From positions 1 to 64,000 of the forward strand of contig NZ_NFLV01000003.1 of NCBI RefSeq assembly GCF_002161065.1: a stretch of 64,000 nt of DNA, in the 5' to 3' direction. Source of the DNA: Eubacterium sp. An11. GTDB lineage: Bacteria; Bacillota; Clostridia; Lachnospirales; Lachnospiraceae. This document shows, one piece after another, positions 26,220-35,427 of the stretch (its first letter is position 1; the number at the start of each line of letters is the position of its first letter). Position numbers and translations under genes: made by a program. The notes below the pieces were generated by a model that was given only the letters and a program-made list of their open reading frames with translations, searched no databases and was not told where the DNA came from.

Positions 26220-27407
26220 TTAACGATAAGATTCTTTATAAATAGACACACAGTCTTCGTCGGTCAGTTCGCAAGGATCGTTCAGGAAATTGATGCCAAG
26301 CGTTGCTCGGGCGTTCTTTGCCATTTCTTCAAATTCTTCCGGTCTGATGCCATAATCAGACATTTTCAGATCTGCTACGCCGCATTTTTCCTGAAGATTC
26401 ATCAGTGCGGTGATAAAGTCTTCCGGTTTGTCCGCGTCTTTCATTCCCATGAGCTGTGCCATTTCAATGAAACGATCGTCGCACACATGGCGGTTGACGA
26501 AAAAGCTGTAGTATGCTTTGGAAATCATGATAAGTCCAGCTCCATGAGGCAGATTTTCATGATAAGCGCTCATGGCGTGCTCCAGTGCGTGGGCGCTGGT
26601 ACAGGAACCTACGCACATCTGAATACCGGACAGGTAGCTGCCAAAGGCCACTTTGCCCATGGCGTCCAGATCCTGCGGATCCTCAATGGTTGTTACCAGA
26701 TTCTCTGCCACATTGCGGATGGCTTCACTGGCAACCATCTTGCTCATTTCATTTCTCTGTCTGGAAATAAAACCTTCTGTGCTGTGGAACATGGCATCAA
26801 AGCCCTGATACGCCTTAAACTTTGACGGGACGGTTGTCATCAGTTCCGGATCGATGATGGCGAGAACCGGCATGGTGCCTGGACCAAATACGCCGGTCTT
26901 TTCCTTTGTTTCCGGATTAGTGATCACGCCGCCGGCATCCGTCTCAGAACCGGTGCCTGCCGTCGTGGTGATCGCGACGATCGGGAGACAAGGATTAGCC
27001 GGCCACTGTTTTTTCCCGCTTCCAAGCATCACGTAATCCCACAGGTCGCCGCCGTTGGTCGCCATGAGACCGATGGCTTTGGCTGCATCCATGACACTGC
27101 CGCCGCCCAGGGCCACGATGAAATCACAGCCATTTTCACTGGCGAATCGTCCTCCTTCTTCCACAACCGGTTTGGTCGGGTTGGCTCCCACTTTATCAAA
27201 AATCACATAGTCCACGCCAGCCTGGGACAGCTCGTTCTCCAGACGGTCCAGATACCCGTTGGCCCGTGTGGATTTTCCGTTGGAAATGACGACCAGGGCC
27301 TTCTTACCATGCACTGCACCCATGGGTGAGCTGATCTGTGTATGAAGTTCACTGAGCTTTCCCGGCCCGAAAATTGCATTGGTGGAAACAGCGAAATTAA
27401 AACTCAT
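26220..27407 (-). CDS. Iron-containing alcohol dehydrogenase
   Basis: The 395-residue protein is a type III alcohol dehydrogenase. Nucleotide binding is indicated by IVALGGGSVMDAAKAIGLMA. The metal-binding region contains FHSTEGF and HALEHAMSAYHENLPHGAGL, with histidines for iron. It probably interconverts an aldehyde or ketone with an alcohol using NAD(P)H; the substrate is unknown (BdhA/YqdH-like). Its leader contains a nested hairpin. It is followed by the flavin reductase-like gene. Confidence 0.9.
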   Translation of the reverse strand: MSFNFAVSTNAIFGPGKLSELHTQISSPMGAVHGKKALVVISNGKSTRANGYLDRLENELSQAGVDYVIFDKVGANPTKPVVEEGGRFASENGCDFIVALGGGSVMDAAKAIGLMATNGGDLWDYVMLGSGKKQWPANPCLPIVAITTTAGTGSETDAGGVITNPETKEKTGVFGPGTMPVLAIIDPELMTTVPSKFKAYQGFDAMFHSTEGFISRQRNEMSKMVASEAIRNVAENLVTTIEDPQDLDAMGKVAFGSYLSGIQMCVGSCTSAHALEHAMSAYHENLPHGAGLIMISKAYYSFFVNRHVCDDRFIEMAQLMGMKDADKPEDFITALMNLQEKCGVADLKMSDYGIRPEEFEEMAKNARATLGINFLNDPCELTDEDCVSIYKESYR

Positions 27408-27446
27408 AGCATTGTCCTCCTGCTTATATTATAAATGTATTGCTGT

Positions 27447-27483
27447 GACAGTTCTGACGGAAATTCCTCCGTGAGGAACTGTC
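27447..27483 (-). promoter_or_regulatory. Nested hairpin in the alcohol dehydrogenase leader
   Basis: GACAGTTC (27447-27454) pairs perfectly with GAACTGTC (27476-27483), and ACGGA (27457-27461) pairs with TCCGT (27468-27472) inside it. It lies between a TATAAT-containing region (about 27505) and the start codon. It may be a protein-binding dyad or an RNA switch; no known riboswitch was recognised. Confidence 0.4.
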
Positions 27484-27597
27484 GTTTCTCAATTTCTGCT
27501 TTCATTATAATGAGCGGCTTTTAAAATGTACAATGCCAATTATACAGTCTGCTCTAACTAAAACGCATAGCAGAAAATGCAGGAGGGCAGACAGACA

Positions 27598-27641
27598 GGG
27601 GCGCAGCCACTTCCGCCTGGTTTGGGAAGTGGCTGCGCCCC
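27598..27641 (-). terminator. 17-bp perfect hairpin after fprA
   Basis: The left arm 27598-27614 (starts GGGGCGCAGCC) and right arm 27625-27641 (ends CTGCGCCCC) are perfectly complementary over 17 bases around a 10-base loop. It begins 19 bases after the flavodiiron stop codon. The following minus-strand sequence is only moderately T-rich, so it could also protect the 3' end of the transcript. Confidence 0.75.
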
Positions 27642-27659
27642 GAAGTCCTTCTTACATAT

Positions 27660-28880
27660 CTATTCTTTTTCTTCCATAGAATCAATAATGGCGTCGGCCA
27701 GCATATCAAGCTCTGCTGCCTTGCTGTCATGCAGAGCGGACGCCAGACTCAGACGTTCATTGAGTACCGTCATATTTTTCATCTCTTCATCCACAAACTT
27801 CTGCATCAAATCTCCGGATTTACATGCCCACGAACCATTTTCGATGATGGCAAAGGTCCTGTGCTGCAGGTTCAGCGCTTTGATGTGCATCAGATAATCG
27901 TGCATCACCGGGTAAATTCCCAGATTATATGTCACGCTGGCCAGTACGATGTGACTCAGACGGAACGATTCCGATACCAGCTGGGAAACATGGGTGTTGG
28001 AGACATCGTAAACCCACACATTGGTCATTCCCTTTTCGCAGAGCCTGGAAGCCAGCGCCTGGGCTGCCGCCTCCGTGTTGCCGTACATGGACGCGTAAGC
28101 GATCATGACGCCTTTTTCTTCCGGCTCATAACGGCTCCATTTGTCATATTTGTCAATGAAGTACATCAGATTCTCCCGCCATACCGGTCCGTGCAGCGGA
28201 CAGATGTATTTAATCTGATCCAGGATACCGGAAGCTTTCTTCAGCAGAAGCTGCACATGAGGGCCATACTTGCCAACGATGTTGGTCAGGTATCTTCTGG
28301 CGTCGTCAATCCAGTCTCTGTCAAAGTTCATTTCGTCTGCAAAGAGTTTACCGTCCAGTGCTCCGAAGGAGCCAAAGGCGTCGGCGGAGAATAAAGCGCC
28401 GTTGGTGGTGTCGAAGGTCACCATGGCTTCCGGCCAGTGTACCATCGGAGCCTCCACGAAGGTCACCGTATGGCCGCCGAAGTTGTAAGTGTCTCCTTCT
28501 TTGACCTCGATGAGTTCATGGCTGTCCACATGGAAACCGAATTGCCGCATGAGCATGAAGGATTTTTCTGTGGAGATGATCTTCACATCCGGCCAGCGCA
28601 GAAGAATCTCCTCGATGGACGCGCCGTGATCCGGTTCCATATGGTTAATCACCAGGTAATCGAGAACTCTCTCGCCCAGGAGATGCTCTACATTTTCCAG
28701 AAGCTGCCGGCAGGCGGACCAGTCTACCGTATCGAACAAAACGGTTTTTTCGTCCAGCAGCAGATAAGCGTTGTAGGATACTCCGCGGGGAATCGGGTGA
28801 ATATTTTCAAATAAATGTAATCTATGATCGTTTGCCCCTACCCAGTAGAGGTCTTCAGTTATATTTCGTACACAATACAT
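27660..28880 (-). CDS. fprA: FprA-type flavodiiron protein
   Basis: This 406-residue A-type flavoprotein reduces O2 to water (or NO to N2O) in anaerobes. The metallo-beta-lactamase-like part carries the diiron ligands H80, E82, D84 and H85 (NHMEPDH), then MVHWPE, SADAFG and CPLHGPV. The C-terminal flavodoxin domain begins near residue 256 with IAYASMYGNTEAAAQ. No rubredoxin is attached, but the gene 14 bases upstream encodes a rubredoxin domain that could feed it. It is the last gene of the Rrf2-led operon. Confidence 0.93.
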   Translation of the reverse strand: MYCVRNITEDLYWVGANDHRLHLFENIHPIPRGVSYNAYLLLDEKTVLFDTVDWSACRQLLENVEHLLGERVLDYLVINHMEPDHGASIEEILLRWPDVKIISTEKSFMLMRQFGFHVDSHELIEVKEGDTYNFGGHTVTFVEAPMVHWPEAMVTFDTTNGALFSADAFGSFGALDGKLFADEMNFDRDWIDDARRYLTNIVGKYGPHVQLLLKKASGILDQIKYICPLHGPVWRENLMYFIDKYDKWSRYEPEEKGVMIAYASMYGNTEAAAQALASRLCEKGMTNVWVYDVSNTHVSQLVSESFRLSHIVLASVTYNLGIYPVMHDYLMHIKALNLQHRTFAIIENGSWACKSGDLMQKFVDEEMKNMTVLNERLSLASALHDSKAAELDMLADAIIDSMEEKE

Positions 28881-28894
28881 CCTCTTTTCCTCCT

Positions 28895-30805
28895 TTACGC
28901 TTCAATAAATTTATCCTTGCCTTCCGCACATTCCGGACATACCCACTCTTCCGGCAGTTTTTCAAAGAGGGTTCCCGGTGCGATCTCAGCATCCGGATCG
29001 CCAAGTTCCGGAACATATTCATAGCCGCAGCCGCCGCAGACATATCTCTTGCCGATCGGTTCCGGCTTAGGAGGCGTCGGACGTTTCATCTTCACCATAG
29101 GAGGCGCCGGCTGTTTTTCTCCGGTATCCAGTGCCTTTGTGAGGAGCGGAAGAAGCTCATTCACATCGCCCACAATGCCGTAATCGCAGTTTTTAAAGAT
29201 CGGAGCCCCGGCATTTTTATTGATGGCAACGATGGTGGAAGCATCTTTGATTCCTTTCAAATGCTGCACCGCACCGGAAATACCACAGGCAATGTACAGA
29301 TTACCGACAAACTTCTGACCGGACATACCCACGTAGCGGTCAAGCGGTACATACTGGAGAGTTTCCGCCACCGGACGGGACGAGCCGATGGCCGCGCCAC
29401 TGGCTTTCGCCAGATCTTCGATCAGTTTCATGTTTTCTTTGCTGCCGATACCCTGTCCGGCGGAAACCACCCGCTCTGCCTGGGAGATCGGAGTATCTAT
29501 CGGAATACCAACAGTAAAATCATGGCCGTCTTTTTTCAGGTGCTCTACCAGCTCCGCAACCTTTTCTTCGGCAGAGCCATCCCGGAAAATGTGATTCTTC
29601 CTGATGCCGGTCACCGGGGCCGGTTTCTTTGGTCTGCTGGAAGAACCATGCTCACTTTTCGGCGGTTTTCCCATGATGGAGGAGGCGATAACCACTCTCT
29701 GAATCTCGTTGGTTCCTTCGTAAATGGTCGTAATCTTCGCATCACGGTACGCACGTTCCACATCCATACCTTTCATGAAACCGGCGCCGCCGTGAATCTG
29801 CATGGCGTCGTTGGTGACTTCCAGAGCGATATCCGAAGCGTACATTTTTGCCATGGCGGCCTCGGTGCCGTAAGATTCATGATGCTCTTTCAGCTCGGCT
29901 GCCGAATAAACGAGGAAACGTGCGCAGCGCAGTTTTGTTGCCATATCGGCCAGCTTAAAGGAAATGGACTGCTGGAATCCGATCGGTTTTCCAAACTGTA
30001 CTCTCTCTTTTGCATACTCCACTGCCGCGTCGTTGGCTCCCTGAGCGATGCCCAGCGCCTGAGCCGCGATACCGATGCGGCCGCCGTCCAGAGTAGCCAT
30101 GGCGATTTTAAACCCTTCGCCTTCTTTTCCGAGGAGATTTTCCTTCGGAACGATAACGTCGTTAAAAATTAATTCTGCTGTGGAAGAAGAACGGATGCCC
30201 ATTTTGTCATAATGGTCGCCAAAATCAAAGCCCTTCCAGCCCTTTTCCACGATGAATGCCGAGATACCGCGGGTTCCGATGTCCGGCGTGGTAACGGCAA
30301 ACACCACATAGGTATCGGCCTTCGGTGCATTGGTGATAAAGATCTTTCCTCCGTTTAATACGTAATGGTCTCCTTTGAGAACCGCCGTTGTTTCCGTGCC
30401 ACCCGCATCGGAACCGGCATTGGTTTCTGTCAGACCGAAAGCGCCCAGCTTTTCACCTTTTGCCAGAGGTACCAAATATTTCTGTTTCTGCTCTTCTGTT
30501 CCAAAAGCAAAAATCGGCCAGGAGCCAAGTGAAACATGGGCCGATAAAATAACCCCTGTTCCGCCGTCTACTCTGGAAAGTTCTTCCACTGCGATAGCGT
30601 AGCTGATCACATCCAGTCCCGCGCCGCCGTATTCCTTTGGATAAGGGAGTCCCATGAGACCCATCTCTCCCATTTTTTTCACGGCTTCTTCCGGGAAACG
30701 ATTCTCCTTATCCAGGAGAAATGCGATCGGTTTCACTTCTTTCTCCGCAAAAGCTCTCACTTTCGCCCGAAAATCTTCGTGTTCCTGTGACGTTTTAAAA
30801 TACAT
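28895..30805 (-). CDS. Acyl-CoA dehydrogenase / ETF-alpha C-domain / rubredoxin fusion
   Basis: The 636-residue protein has three redox modules. Residues 1-380 are an acyl-CoA dehydrogenase ([30 protein letters not shown]363 in [10 protein letters not shown]). Residues about 440-560 are the FAD-binding C-domain of electron-transfer flavoprotein alpha ([32 protein letters not shown]). Residues 587-634 are rubredoxin with C590, C593, C623 and C626. An ETF beta subunit and the ETF-alpha N-domain are absent. A natural reading is electron flow from acyl-CoA to FAD to rubredoxin to FprA, encoded directly downstream. The reaction direction and acyl substrate are unknown. Confidence 0.92.
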   Translation of the reverse strand: MYFKTSQEHEDFRAKVRAFAEKEVKPIAFLLDKENRFPEEAVKKMGEMGLMGLPYPKEYGGAGLDVISYAIAVEELSRVDGGTGVILSAHVSLGSWPIFAFGTEEQKQKYLVPLAKGEKLGAFGLTETNAGSDAGGTETTAVLKGDHYVLNGGKIFITNAPKADTYVVFAVTTPDIGTRGISAFIVEKGWKGFDFGDHYDKMGIRSSSTAELIFNDVIVPKENLLGKEGEGFKIAMATLDGGRIGIAAQALGIAQGANDAAVEYAKERVQFGKPIGFQQSISFKLADMATKLRCARFLVYSAAELKEHHESYGTEAAMAKMYASDIALEVTNDAMQIHGGAGFMKGMDVERAYRDAKITTIYEGTNEIQRVVIASSIMGKPPKSEHGSSSRPKKPAPVTGIRKNHIFRDGSAEEKVAELVEHLKKDGHDFTVGIPIDTPISQAERVVSAGQGIGSKENMKLIEDLAKASGAAIGSSRPVAETLQYVPLDRYVGMSGQKFVGNLYIACGISGAVQHLKGIKDASTIVAINKNAGAPIFKNCDYGIVGDVNELLPLLTKALDTGEKQPAPPMVKMKRPTPPKPEPIGKRYVCGGCGYEYVPELGDPDAEIAPGTLFEKLPEEWVCPECAEGKDKFIEA

Positions 30806-30822
30806 ACGGGTACCTCCTTTTC

Positions 30823-31266
30823 TTATGATTTCCTGTTGTTTGTCTGTCCCTCCTGTGTGGAAGGCCCAAATATCAAATCATACAGGCTGTGACTCTTCAG
30901 TTCATTGTCCAGATTCCTCTGAATCACAGATAATCTCTGATGAATCTGGCAGATCTGCCTGTTCTGTTCCCGCCAGCTGCACTCATATCCCTGCTGCATA
31001 CAGGCGGACAGCAGCGTCACTTCATCCATTGCTACCATCAACTCATATAAAGAAATGTCATGCAAATCCACCTGCAGGCGGCATCCTCCCTCCGCCCCTC
31101 GGGTCACCGACAGGATACCGGCACGATGCAGCTTCCTCACGATCTTGTAAGCAAACTGCTGAGGAATCAAATGTTCTTCCGCAATGTGAACGACACTTTT
31201 CTGACTGCCATCTGAAACCGCGCGTATAATTCGAAGCGCATAATCTGTCTCTCTTGTAAGAATCAT
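30823..31266 (-). CDS. Rrf2-family regulator, possibly iron-sulfur
   Basis: This 147-residue regulator has the Rrf2 N-terminus ([15 protein letters not shown], then [19 protein letters not shown] and [12 protein letters not shown]). Three cysteines, C89, C96 and C106, are placed like the cluster ligands of IscR/NsrR-type members, so it may sense O2, NO or iron-sulfur status. It is the first gene of the operon, 17 bases before the dehydrogenase fusion, and its promoter carries a perfect palindrome. This supports redox control of the flavodiiron pathway. Confidence 0.88.
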   Translation of the reverse strand: MILTRETDYALRIIRAVSDGSQKSVVHIAEEHLIPQQFAYKIVRKLHRAGILSVTRGAEGGCRLQVDLHDISLYELMVAMDEVTLLSACMQQGYECSWREQNRQICQIHQRLSVIQRNLDNELKSHSLYDLIFGPSTQEGQTNNRKS

Positions 31267-31321
31267 CCTTTTCTCCTCCGATTCTGTCTCTGTTTTTAGA
31301 TCTGCTTTTTCTTTTCTCAGG

Positions 31322-31360
31322 TGATGAGCTCATCATATCAATCTGGACAAAAATAGTCAA
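31322..31360 (-). promoter_or_regulatory. Promoter and operator of the Rrf2-fusion-fprA operon
   Basis: TTGACT (complement 31355-31360) and TATGAT (complement 31332-31337) are 17 bases apart on the minus strand. TGATGAGCTCATCA at 31322-31335 is a perfect 14-bp palindrome overlapping the -10 box. Confidence 0.8.
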
Positions 31361-31469
31361 GATTAAATGCAGAGAAAATAGTAACTTTGTATATTGTGTT
31401 AAAAATTACTCGCATGTTTTTAGTTATATTTACTCATTTACTTGTTTTCCGAACAGCTTTGACCCTCAG

Positions 31470-31955
31470 CTACAACTCCCGGTAAATCACTTTTCCATCT
31501 CTCATCTCCGACTTCATAAGCGACACTTTCTCCACCACCATCTCCGCTCTCGGGAGTTTCGCCTGATACGGCTTTTTGGCTGAAGATTTTCTGACCAGCG
31601 TGATATGCGGCACAAAATGGTCATGGTCAAAAGGAATCTCGTTTTGCTGCAATGCCGTCCGCAGCTCTTTGACGTAAGTTTTTAGCTTCTGATTCCCTTT
31701 CACGCCAGCCCAGAGGAGATTGCCGAAACGGCCCTGCTCTGAAAGCGTCAGGCGAAAATGTGGCATCGGAACCTGCTCTATCACTCGTTTCACCTTGTCC
31801 GGATCTCCGTATTCGCCGATGAAAGCCAGTGTCATATGCAGATTCTGTGCCGGAACATAACGGCCCTCCACGCCTTGCTTCTTTAATTGGTGCATATAAG
31901 CGATGAGAGCATTTTTCATTTCTTTAGAGAGTGTTATAGCTATAAATAATCGCAT
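31470..31955 (-). CDS. thpR: RNA 2',3'-cyclic phosphodiesterase
   Basis: The 161-residue protein belongs to the 2H phosphoesterases (LigT/ThpR). The two catalytic motifs are HMTL near residue 41 and HITL near residue 127, and the N-terminus MRLFIAITLS is typical. It hydrolyses 2',3'-cyclic phosphates on RNA ends in vitro; its physiological role is unclear. Length is slightly short but normal for Clostridia. Confidence 0.88.
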   Translation of the reverse strand: MRLFIAITLSKEMKNALIAYMHQLKKQGVEGRYVPAQNLHMTLAFIGEYGDPDKVKRVIEQVPMPHFRLTLSEQGRFGNLLWAGVKGNQKLKTYVKELRTALQQNEIPFDHDHFVPHITLVRKSSAKKPYQAKLPRAEMVVEKVSLMKSEMRDGKVIYREL

Positions 31956-32032
31956 GGATACCCCCCTTTATAAAATTCTATTTCTTCGTCGCGGTTGTAA
32001 TGTATGGTTAATTCATAGAAGTACCCATTTGC

Positions 32033-32773
32033 TCATGACAACACTAACGCCGGCCGGAAATTCAGATAATCCCCCGACACAAGCATATAGTTGACGCCGC
32101 GATACTCTCCCCGGATACTGTCCCCGAAGCGGCTCTCGCCGTGGCAGTGAGAATATACCACTGTCTCCACACCGTATTCTTCTGCAATCTCCGTAAACGG
32201 GGACGTCTTTTCCAGGATGTTTGTCGGCGGATAATGAAGAAACATGATAAACTTCCGGTATCCTGCCGCCTTTGCCTGCCGGAACGAATCCCGCAGACGT
32301 TCCATTTCCCGGGACACCAGTTTCCGGGCATGGGCTTCTTTCTCTTCGTCCCAGCCCATAATCTGCCCCCGGCGGTTCAGATAGAACGGTCCCTCAAAGG
32401 TATAGCCCTTGGTTCCTACCAGCGCGTAATCTTCATACGGGACAAAATTATTCTGCAGAAAAAACAGCTTTCCGCTGTACATTTCATTGAGGCGATTGGT
32501 CTTTTTGGCGTCCCAGAACATATCATGATTCCCCCGCAGAAGAATCTTCTGTCCCGGAAGCTGCTCGATGAACGCCAGATCCTCCTCGCACTCCGCCAGC
32601 TTTCTCCCCCAGGAATGATCGCCGGTGAGCACAAGAGTATCCTCCGGCTTTACGATTTTATTGACATATTTCTCTATTTTTCTTTCATGATTCTTCCAGA
32701 CCCGCCCGAATTTGTCCATGGATTTATCGGCCTGGAAACTCAAATGCAGGTCGCCCAGCGCGTAAAGAGACAT
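32033..32773 (-). CDS. Metallophosphoesterase
   Basis: This 246-residue calcineurin-like enzyme has ALGDLHLS at the N-terminus, LTGDHSWG, LLRGNHDMFW, FLHYPPTN and a late SHCHG. The substrate is unknown. I chose ATG 32771-32773 behind AAGGTG rather than the GTG nine bases earlier. It lies 24 bases after the MazG-like gene on the same strand, suggesting a housekeeping operon. Confidence 0.87.
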   Translation of the reverse strand: MSLYALGDLHLSFQADKSMDKFGRVWKNHERKIEKYVNKIVKPEDTLVLTGDHSWGRKLAECEEDLAFIEQLPGQKILLRGNHDMFWDAKKTNRLNEMYSGKLFFLQNNFVPYEDYALVGTKGYTFEGPFYLNRRGQIMGWDEEKEAHARKLVSREMERLRDSFRQAKAAGYRKFIMFLHYPPTNILEKTSPFTEIAEEYGVETVVYSHCHGESRFGDSIRGEYRGVNYMLVSGDYLNFRPALVLS

Positions 32774-32797
32774 GGCTGACACCTTCTTTCTTTTTTG

Positions 32798-33148
32798 TCA
32801 ATCTATTATTCCGTTTTTCAGCTCCGTATATTTCTCCTTACTCCCGTAGGCCTTCTCCACGGGATACTTCTCCGCGTTTTTCTTCACCTTTTCCCGGATA
32901 ATCTCATCCATGTCAAGGCCGCAGGCGTCTGCCATCAGGATACAATAATTGAGCACATCGGCCAGCTCCTCCCGGATTTTATCCATCTTATCCTCACAGC
33001 GGACATCTTCCGCGCTCCACTGAAATACTTCCAGCAGCTCCGCCGCCTCCAGAGAAATGGAGATGGCAAGGTCTTTGGGGTTATGAAACTGTTTCCAGTT
33101 GCGCTCATCTCTGAAATGTAATACCTGATTGATGGTTTCCTGGTTCAT
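32798..33148 (-). CDS. MazG-like nucleotide pyrophosphohydrolase
   Basis: The 116-residue protein is a single MazG/RS21-C6-type unit. The acidic metal motif is visible as EAAELLEVFQW followed by EELADVLNYCILMADACGLD. It probably hydrolyses abnormal or excess nucleoside triphosphates to monophosphates. It is short, as expected for the house-cleaning branch. Confidence 0.87.
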   Translation of the reverse strand: MNQETINQVLHFRDERNWKQFHNPKDLAISISLEAAELLEVFQWSAEDVRCEDKMDKIREELADVLNYCILMADACGLDMDEIIREKVKKNAEKYPVEKAYGSKEKYTELKNGIID

Positions 33149-33171
33149 TTTTAGTCCTCTTTCTGTTTGTG

Positions 33172-34929
33172 TTATCGTTTTGCCGCCTCCAAAAGAGCTT
33201 TTCGCAGCTCTTCATCGCAGGCATAAATGTACAGACCTTCCACGCCGCGGGTCATCAGCACCCGAACTTCATGTTGAATGAGGGTTTCTCCAAACTTTCG
33301 CTTGCTGCCATCAGACAGCGTCCGGTTCCGCACTGCTTTTGCATTGCAGCTTTCCGATGGGTCAAATATGATCTCTCCGTTCCGGTATTTCACCGACGGC
33401 CCGAGAATGACGCCGGCATAGTTCAGATCAAATCCCTGTATGGTAAATGTGGAGCCAACTTCATCGATGGTCTGCGGCTGTTCTGCCCAGGAAAGGGATT
33501 TGTTGGCTTTTTTTGTTTTCTTATCCATATTACGCTCCAATTCCCTGTTCCACGGCTTATGCCAGTTTCCGATGATAACCTCCCAATACTGGGACATTTC
33601 ATCCGCCCGCGCATTTTTCTGATTATATTCCCAGTCATAAGAGGCAATGATTCTGGACAGCTTATGTTTTTCATCGGAGGCCTTTTCCCGCAAAGCAGCT
33701 TCCAGATTAGCAGGCGTCTCAAAGATCTGAATATCATACCCTCCAAGATTTTCCGGCAATTTGAAAAGCTGCTGCTCTTTTGTAAATGCATCGAGCCAGT
33801 CCATCATTTCTTTCGATGCTCGCAATCGGAGCTGCTTCGTCAGTTCAAAATAATTATTCTGCTTTTTGGCCAGCTCCCGGTACTCTTCCAGAATCTTTGC
33901 CTCCCAGTACTGCTCCGTGGTGAGAATCTGGTTTTCATCAAACATGACGACGGTAACCTTTGCCCGTTCAATAATATCCTTTAGCTGATTGCTTCCCTGA
34001 TAAGCCTGTTTGCCCTGAGTCAGCAGCAAATGTGCCTCATCGATAAAAGCCACGTCCACAGGGTCTTCCGGCGAATGGTGATTAATAAACGTCGTCGGTT
34101 TGCAGACGACTTCTCCATATTCATCCGTGAGTCCCAGCTTCCTGGCAATCTGCTGATAGACGCCGACCTGTTCGTCATGATTGACCATCATAAAACAGGA
34201 TAGCGACTCCATCTTACTTTCTTTTGCCCGGACAAAAATCTCATAAAATGTACTGCTGTTCAATACGGTTTTCCCGGTGCCAGCCTCTCCCTCAATGAAG
34301 ATCAGTTGTCTGCCCTGTCCGGTTTTCAGCGCGTCAAAAACCCTGCGAAGAATACATTCTTTAATGTTTTCCTGATCTTCCGTCAGTTTGTGAAGAGGCG
34401 AAGCCTTAAATACAGCCGAATCTTTAATGGCACTTTCCGTCGGAAATAATTCTTTATTATCCCTGCGAAGCCTTCTCCATATCATCTGAAAGATTCCGTC
34501 AGTCTCTCCATCCGGATAGTATCTGTTCTGGGGATTGCCCCTGAGATTATGAATTTTCCGCACCCGATCTGCGCTCATCATATAGTGCATCAGCCGGTTT
34601 TCTATATCCAATGTCATCGATTTATTAAAATGTTCATGTCCGATAATATAAAGACTTGCTTTATTCTCAAACAGATCATGCTGCCAGCTGTCAGTTTTTC
34701 TCCGGTCATCATAATGCTGTTTTGTCCTCTGGACAATGTCATTGGACTCTCCGATGTATACCTCATATTCCCCGGTCTTCTTCCAGTTATGGATATACAC
34801 GGTTGGAAAATGCAGCAAAATCTCCTCTTCTTTGGAAGGCTCCTGCTGAACCAGCTCATCCTGAAACCGCTGCAGCTCCTGTATATTATCCTCTATTTTT
34901 CTGACGATTGGTTGTATCTTTCCTGCCAT
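33172..34929 (-). CDS. GIY-YIG nuclease-like plus Schlafen-group-3-type helicase (DUF2075)
   Basis: The 585-residue protein begins with a GIY-YIG-like segment (PTVYIHNWKKTGEYEVYIGE, SNDIVQRTKQH, about residues 43-75). An SF1 ATPase of the DUF2075 type follows: Walker A GEAGTGKT near residue 215, Walker B VAFIDEAHLL near 290, and EVRVLMTRGVEGLYIYA at the end. A nuclease on a Schlafen-like helicase suggests nucleic-acid surveillance, possibly against phage, but this is not established. It lies 24 bases upstream of the MazG-like gene and 9 bases after the DUF1653 gene. Confidence 0.8.
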   Translation of the reverse strand: MAGKIQPIVRKIEDNIQELQRFQDELVQQEPSKEEEILLHFPTVYIHNWKKTGEYEVYIGESNDIVQRTKQHYDDRRKTDSWQHDLFENKASLYIIGHEHFNKSMTLDIENRLMHYMMSADRVRKIHNLRGNPQNRYYPDGETDGIFQMIWRRLRRDNKELFPTESAIKDSAVFKASPLHKLTEDQENIKECILRRVFDALKTGQGRQLIFIEGEAGTGKTVLNSSTFYEIFVRAKESKMESLSCFMMVNHDEQVGVYQQIARKLGLTDEYGEVVCKPTTFINHHSPEDPVDVAFIDEAHLLLTQGKQAYQGSNQLKDIIERAKVTVVMFDENQILTTEQYWEAKILEEYRELAKKQNNYFELTKQLRLRASKEMMDWLDAFTKEQQLFKLPENLGGYDIQIFETPANLEAALREKASDEKHKLSRIIASYDWEYNQKNARADEMSQYWEVIIGNWHKPWNRELERNMDKKTKKANKSLSWAEQPQTIDEVGSTFTIQGFDLNYAGVILGPSVKYRNGEIIFDPSESCNAKAVRNRTLSDGSKRKFGETLIQHEVRVLMTRGVEGLYIYACDEELRKALLEAAKR

Positions 34930-34938
34930 AATGCTTCC

Positions 34939-35400
34939 TTACATTTCCACTTTCTCAAACCGGTATTTCTGCTTAATCTCCGGGTATTTCTCCCTGTCCA
35001 CTTCACTCATAAACATGGCGTACGGTCTGGCGCACACCTTAAACGGCGCATACAACGCCTGGTAAATGACCAGCCGCTCGCCGGTCTCCGTATGCTGCGC
35101 AAAGGCCAGAACCTTATAAAGATACTCCGATGTCTCCGCAGACACCCATTCTCTTTTAAAATGTCTCACAATATCTCCCACATGGATATCCCGCTGGATG
35201 TTTTCTGCATTTTCTTCTTTCGGCGCCTCCGGCTCTGTATCCAGTTCCGTATATTCCTCTTTATCCAGAGATACCGGCACTCCGGTTCTGCCGGAAATAT
35301 GCACGCCGCCGTACCAGGTTCCCTCTATCTCAAAAATATCGCCAATCTCATATTCCGGGCTGAATTCGTCGTTCTTTTTTATGATTCTGATTCTGCTCAT
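34939..35400 (-). CDS. DUF1653-domain protein
   Basis: The 153-residue protein has a C-terminal DUF1653 unit: [13 protein letters not shown], then [20 protein letters not shown] and [19 protein letters not shown]. The N-terminal 60 residues look like a small beta-barrel ([20 protein letters not shown]). The role of DUF1653 is unknown. I chose ATG 35398-35400 eight bases after AGGAG. It is 9 bases before the helicase gene, so the two may be co-expressed. Confidence 0.72.
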   Translation of the reverse strand: MSRIRIIKKNDEFSPEYEIGDIFEIEGTWYGGVHISGRTGVPVSLDKEEYTELDTEPEAPKEENAENIQRDIHVGDIVRHFKREWVSAETSEYLYKVLAFAQHTETGERLVIYQALYAPFKVCARPYAMFMSEVDREKYPEIKQKYRFEKVEM

Positions 35401-35427
35401 TTTTACTGCTCCTGTTCTGTTTTGCAA

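Noticed and set aside
28832-30172. A 446-codon open frame on the plus strand across the dehydrogenase fusion
   Set aside because: It is antisense to a clear three-domain protein, has no ribosome site and its translation matches no family; an effect of codon bias on the other strand.
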